This document shows positions 61,180 to 64,000 of a stretch of DNA of 64,000 bases, piece after piece. The notes beneath the pieces were generated by a model that saw only the letters and a program-made list of their open reading frames with translations, had not been told where the DNA came from and ran no database searches. This DNA comes from Nemertoderma westbladi (Eukaryota; Xenacoelomorpha; Nemertodermatida; Nemertodermatidae), in contig JAUCBJ010001720.1 in NCBI GenBank assembly GCA_032718475.1, positions 1 through 64,000 on the forward strand, read 5' to 3'. The translations under genes and the position numbers were made by a program. Numbering within the stretch: the stretch's first letter is position 1; every line of letters begins with the position of its first letter.

Positions 61180-61759
61180 TATATATAGGGATGTCCCGGA
61201 ATCGATATTTTGATTCCGGCCGGAACCGGAACCGGAATTCAACATGCCGGAATATTCCGGCCGGAATTCCGGCCGGAACCGGAATTTTGTATAATTAGTG
61301 AAATACACTAAATGACCCATGAAACTTTATATTTTTTTGTGAAACAAATGAATTTTTTAATTTCTAAAGCCAAGTTTACTAGAGATCAATCAGCACCTAG
61401 GGGCAATTAAAGTGGGTGGAGTGGAGAGCGGCCTGGTCCGTTATGGCCTTTTATGGGACGGGAAGTACCCCCCCATACTTCGGCCTTAAACGACATCGAA
61501 TTCATTTTTAAGAGTAATCAGCTGTTATTTGCTGTTATTATCTGAAATAATAATAATAATATGTGAGACGCTTCTTATATATTTTTTTAACAAATGACTT
61601 TTGACTTATGTCTTACCAATGGAGCACGGGAGCTATACTTTTCACATACGGCTCAGACAAAATCTGAAAACTATTTATGGCCTAATGCATTTCATAAAAA
61701 ATCGCTTCAAAGCGACAAAAGGTTTAACAAGATGTAAATTAAGGCGGTTGTGAATTGTA

Positions 61760-61912
61760 TACGAATACTATTGTTTAGTTTATTGTTTTGGTTGAAATAA
61801 CGTGCCAGTGTTACCTGCTCCTTTCCCTAAATTGAGAATTTAACATTGAGGCGGGACATTAATTCGCCAAGATTGGATTTGCGTTCAGCCCCCCCCCCCC
61901 CCCCCCCCCCCC
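61760..61912 (+). repeat. Dispersed repeat R1 with poly-C end, copy in TIR element
   Basis: TTGTTTAGTTTATTGTTTTG, AACGTGCCAGTGTTACCTGC, TCCTTTCCCTAAATTGAGAA, ending in 24 C at 61889-61912. A related piece (TTAAGAGTAATCAGCTGTTA) lies at 61509-61530. Confidence 0.75.
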
Positions 61913-61987
61913 TGTCTCACCCATCAAGACTGAATTCACTTTAAAAAACACGGTGGCAGTAATTTTCCCTCGTTACATAGCTTAGTT

Positions 61988-62175
61988 AGACTCCACCTTA
62001 GTGTAGTGGTTGCATTGAATATACATCTCTCGGAGGTCGAGGGTTCGATCCCCAGTTTTCGGCCAGGGCAGTTTTCGTTTCGGCATGAATGCTTGATGGG
62101 ACTAGCCAGGGCGCATCTCTGACTTGCATCCTTAGGTGGTAGCTCTAACTGCCGAATAAAAGTTTACTTTGTTTA
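61988..62175 (+). mobile_element. SINE-B copy (tRNA-related)
   Basis: CACCTTAGTGTAGTGGTTGC (box A), GGTCGAGGGTTCGATCCCCA (box B), GGCCAGGGCAGTTTTCGTTT, then a body ending GCCGAATAAAAGTTTACTTT. It shares the head with 31468-31663. Confidence 0.75.
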
Positions 62176-62553
62176 TTTTTTTTACAACTACAAGTGTTGA
62201 CAAGTATCTTAAACTAATTCAATTGGTAAGTATATGTTAAAAATATATATAAATTTTGATAATAATTTAACAAACTAATTGCAACGATCAAACTAGCTAG
62301 GAACGTTGTAATTCCGGTAAAATTCCGGCCGGAATTGACCCCATTCCGGCAATTCCGGCCGGAACCGGAATCGTTCAAAAACCGCCGGAATTCCGGCCGG
62401 AACGGAATTCCGGGACATCCCTAAATATAAGCATTATTTAGGATATGCATTTTTAAGTATATATGCCTTACATTTACGCCAAGAAAACACATGGTCATAG
62501 GAACCAACAATTCAGTAAATTGAATACAATTCAGTAGATATGTATAAAATGAG

Positions 62554-62826
62554 TTAATCTTCAATTGTCATATCTATATCAAACGGGTGGAGTTTGAGCA
62601 TGGTACAATACTCGTTGCATTTATGTTTTCGTTTAAAGTTTTCTATAGCGATATACGAACAATTTCCAACACAGAAATTTATTTCTGCCTTTTTATCAGG
62701 ATCAGCACCCTGATCCTCGCGTTCTATCTTTCTCTCTGAGTACAGGTCAGTTGAAGCAATCTCAGGGTCGTATAAGTTGTATGCAGTACCTTGCACATTA
62801 GTATCTGGTGTGATTAGGTCTACCTT
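62554..62826 (-). CDS. Possible terminal exon of an unrecognised gene
   Basis: An open minus-strand frame runs from a possible acceptor (GTAAAAG|GTAGAC at 62826) to the stop at 62554: VDLITPDTNVQGTAYNLYDP, EIASTDLYSERKIE, INFCVGNCSYIAIENFKRKH, KCNEYCTMLKLHPFDIDM. Composition looks like a coding sequence (varied, acidic, paired Cys) and not like the surrounding repeats. I recognise no family. Upstream exons would lie beyond 62826, where a LINE A fragment begins. It may be a broken gene. Confidence 0.35.
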   Translation of the reverse strand, partial: KVDLITPDTNVQGTAYNLYDPEIASTDLYSERKIEREDQGADPDKKAEINFCVGNCSYIAIENFKRKHKCNEYCTMLKLHPFDIDMTIED

Positions 62827-62861
62827 TTACATAACAACAGTACATCAATGGCGGATATACT

Positions 62862-62960
62862 ACTACTACTAAGTCGAGCGAACTCGGACAGTGGAAATGA
62901 GATCCTTCCAGGCTTCCCGATTCTCCATAGTTGTCGCAATTGCGTTTCTCCCAAGTTCAG
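62862..62960 (-). mobile_element. LINE family A 3'-end fragment
   Basis: AGTCGAGCGAACTCGGACAG, TGGAAATGAGATCCTTCCAG, GCTTCCCGATTCTCCATAGT matches the 3' end of the copy at 50372, with the (TAG)n tail at 62857-62871. Confidence 0.85.
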
Positions 62961-64000
62961 AGATGGCGGATATACATTACACATCATAATATGGCATGGC
63001 AGTCACGTGAAAACAAGGGCCTTCACATTCCCAATTCTCTATCTAATCTATTATGGTTGTGCGTAATGCTCAATACTACTTTATGATATTAATTCATTCA
63101 CGTTTAACATTAACAGCCATACGTTTCATCAACCCCCCCCCCCCCCCCCCTCCCCTTCCAATGTGACAAACTATCACGATATGTTGGCGTTGGGCCCCGT
63201 CCCTACGTCCACCCTCCCTTGTGAAGGGCTAGGGGGGACTTTCGACCCATCATTACTAAAGGGTAGTGATAATATTCAAAATAAGTTTTCCCATGTATAC
63301 GTAATTTTATTCTTAAATAGGTACTTGTTTGTTCCTAAATTCTGCCTAAATGCTGCCTTACTCAATGTTAAATAATTTATTGTTCTCGAATATTTAATTC
63401 GTAACTAGGGAACCGCTTAACTACAAACCAATATTGGATATGGAGTTCCGTTTCGAAGTTCGCCTTGCAGAGACTAAAGTTGCAATAACTTTTGAGGGTG
63501 TGAATGTAATTTACTCAAATAGGGTAGGTGCGCGAAAAAATAGTTGGGCTAGAAGTATTACGTACAAACCTTTTCATTACGATGCTCTTTCAACACAACT
63601 AATAAAATTAACCAAAAATATTTTTTTCACTCATTGTAATTATATTTACTGTTTGCTTAATCTGTTTGTGTTTATATCTGTTTATGTGCAGTATTTAGGA
63701 AGACGTCAAAGAAACTAATATATTTATAGCATTATTTACATTTCTAATTAAATTAAGGAATTAAAAACGTGTTGGTGTTATTATATTCATTTATCGGAAT
63801 TTATATTATAGGAATTTATTATTCGTTTATGCATTCTAGTTAATTAATTGATATAATTAACGACATAATTATGTAAATAAAAATTGTTAAATGAAACAAA
63901 TCTTTGTTTCGGTTTATAATTGACAATAGCACACCCTCACAATCACTTCAAATTGAGAGTTAAAGTGATTGACATTTTGTTAATGAACTACGCTTTTGTA
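62961..64000. other. AT-rich DNA, no gene recognised
   Basis: Poly-C lies at 63133-63150. The 94-codon ORF at 63434-63718 (MDMEFRFEVRLAETKVAITF) has no recognisable family and its end is AT-rich; it is not called. Confidence 0.45.

Larger units (their letters stand above)
61188..62421. mobile_element. Second TIR element (hAT-like, non-autonomous) with nested insertions
   Basis: TIRs GGGATGTCCCGGAAT at 61188 and ATTCCGGGACATCCC ending at 62421. Flanks TATATATA and TAAATATA match at 7 of 8 positions. Both ends hold dense CCGGCCGGAATTCCGGCC arrays. Inside are an R1 repeat with poly-C (61760-61912) and a SINE-B (61988-62175). No transposase ORF. Confidence 0.8.

Noticed and set aside
62004-62064. 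tRNA gene
   Set aside because: Same reasoning; it is the head of SINE-B, shared with 31468-31663.
63434-63718. 94-codon ORF
   Set aside because: Unrecognised, AT-rich end, no splice context; too weak to call.

Overview
This is animal (metazoan) nuclear DNA. The evidence is spliced genes with GT-AG introns, a tolloid/BMP1-type astacin protease, TRAP1, ASH2L and a Tudor-domain protein, tRNA-derived SINEs, LINE reverse transcriptases, hAT-like elements and very large minisatellites. GC-richer coding exons lie in AT-rich non-coding DNA. The species cannot be named from sequence alone; an invertebrate is my inference.

Layout. 1-1.9 kb: no gene, a long foldback repeat and a second copy of its right arm. 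1.9-4.8 kb (minus): TRAP1 in two exons, complete by my assembly at 704 codons plus stop, with a LINE fragment filling most of its single intron. 6.2-46.6 kb (plus): a tolloid/BMP1 metalloprotease gene. I assembled thirteen exons whose phases all agree (981 codons plus stop): propeptide, astacin, CUB1, CUB2, EGF1, CUB3, EGF2, CUB4, CUB5. Only the 5' signal-peptide exon was not found. Four of its introns are inflated by minisatellites: about 110 x 60 bp, about 2.9 kb of 20/120 bp units, about 250 x 22 bp, and about 230 x 54-55 bp. Its second intron holds an intronless antisense ASH2L gene (14.8-16.5 kb), and another intron holds a tRNA-Glu(CTC).

46.6-53.5 kb: mobile-element debris (a TIR element, two LINE families, SINEs). 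54.1-56.2 kb (minus): three 3'-terminal exons of a Tudor-domain protein that simple ORF calling misses. 56.6-58.1 kb (minus): LINE family B reverse transcriptase. 58.9-60.1 kb (plus): an intact 408-residue DDE integrase-like ORF. 60.15-60.63 kb: a hAT-type MITE with perfect 21-bp TIRs and an 8-bp target duplication. 61.2-62.4 kb: a second TIR element carrying nested insertions. 62.5-64 kb: a possible terminal exon of an unknown gene, then nothing identified.

The most unusual signal is that two of the four tolloid minisatellites are tandem copies of the gene's own exon/intron boundary. The first repeat unit of each contains the real 3' end of the coding exon plus the real 5' splice site, and later copies carry a donor-like sequence. 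The protease transcript therefore crosses about 110 and about 230 near-identical decoy donors. Using any decoy would add an in-frame stop immediately after the authentic exon.
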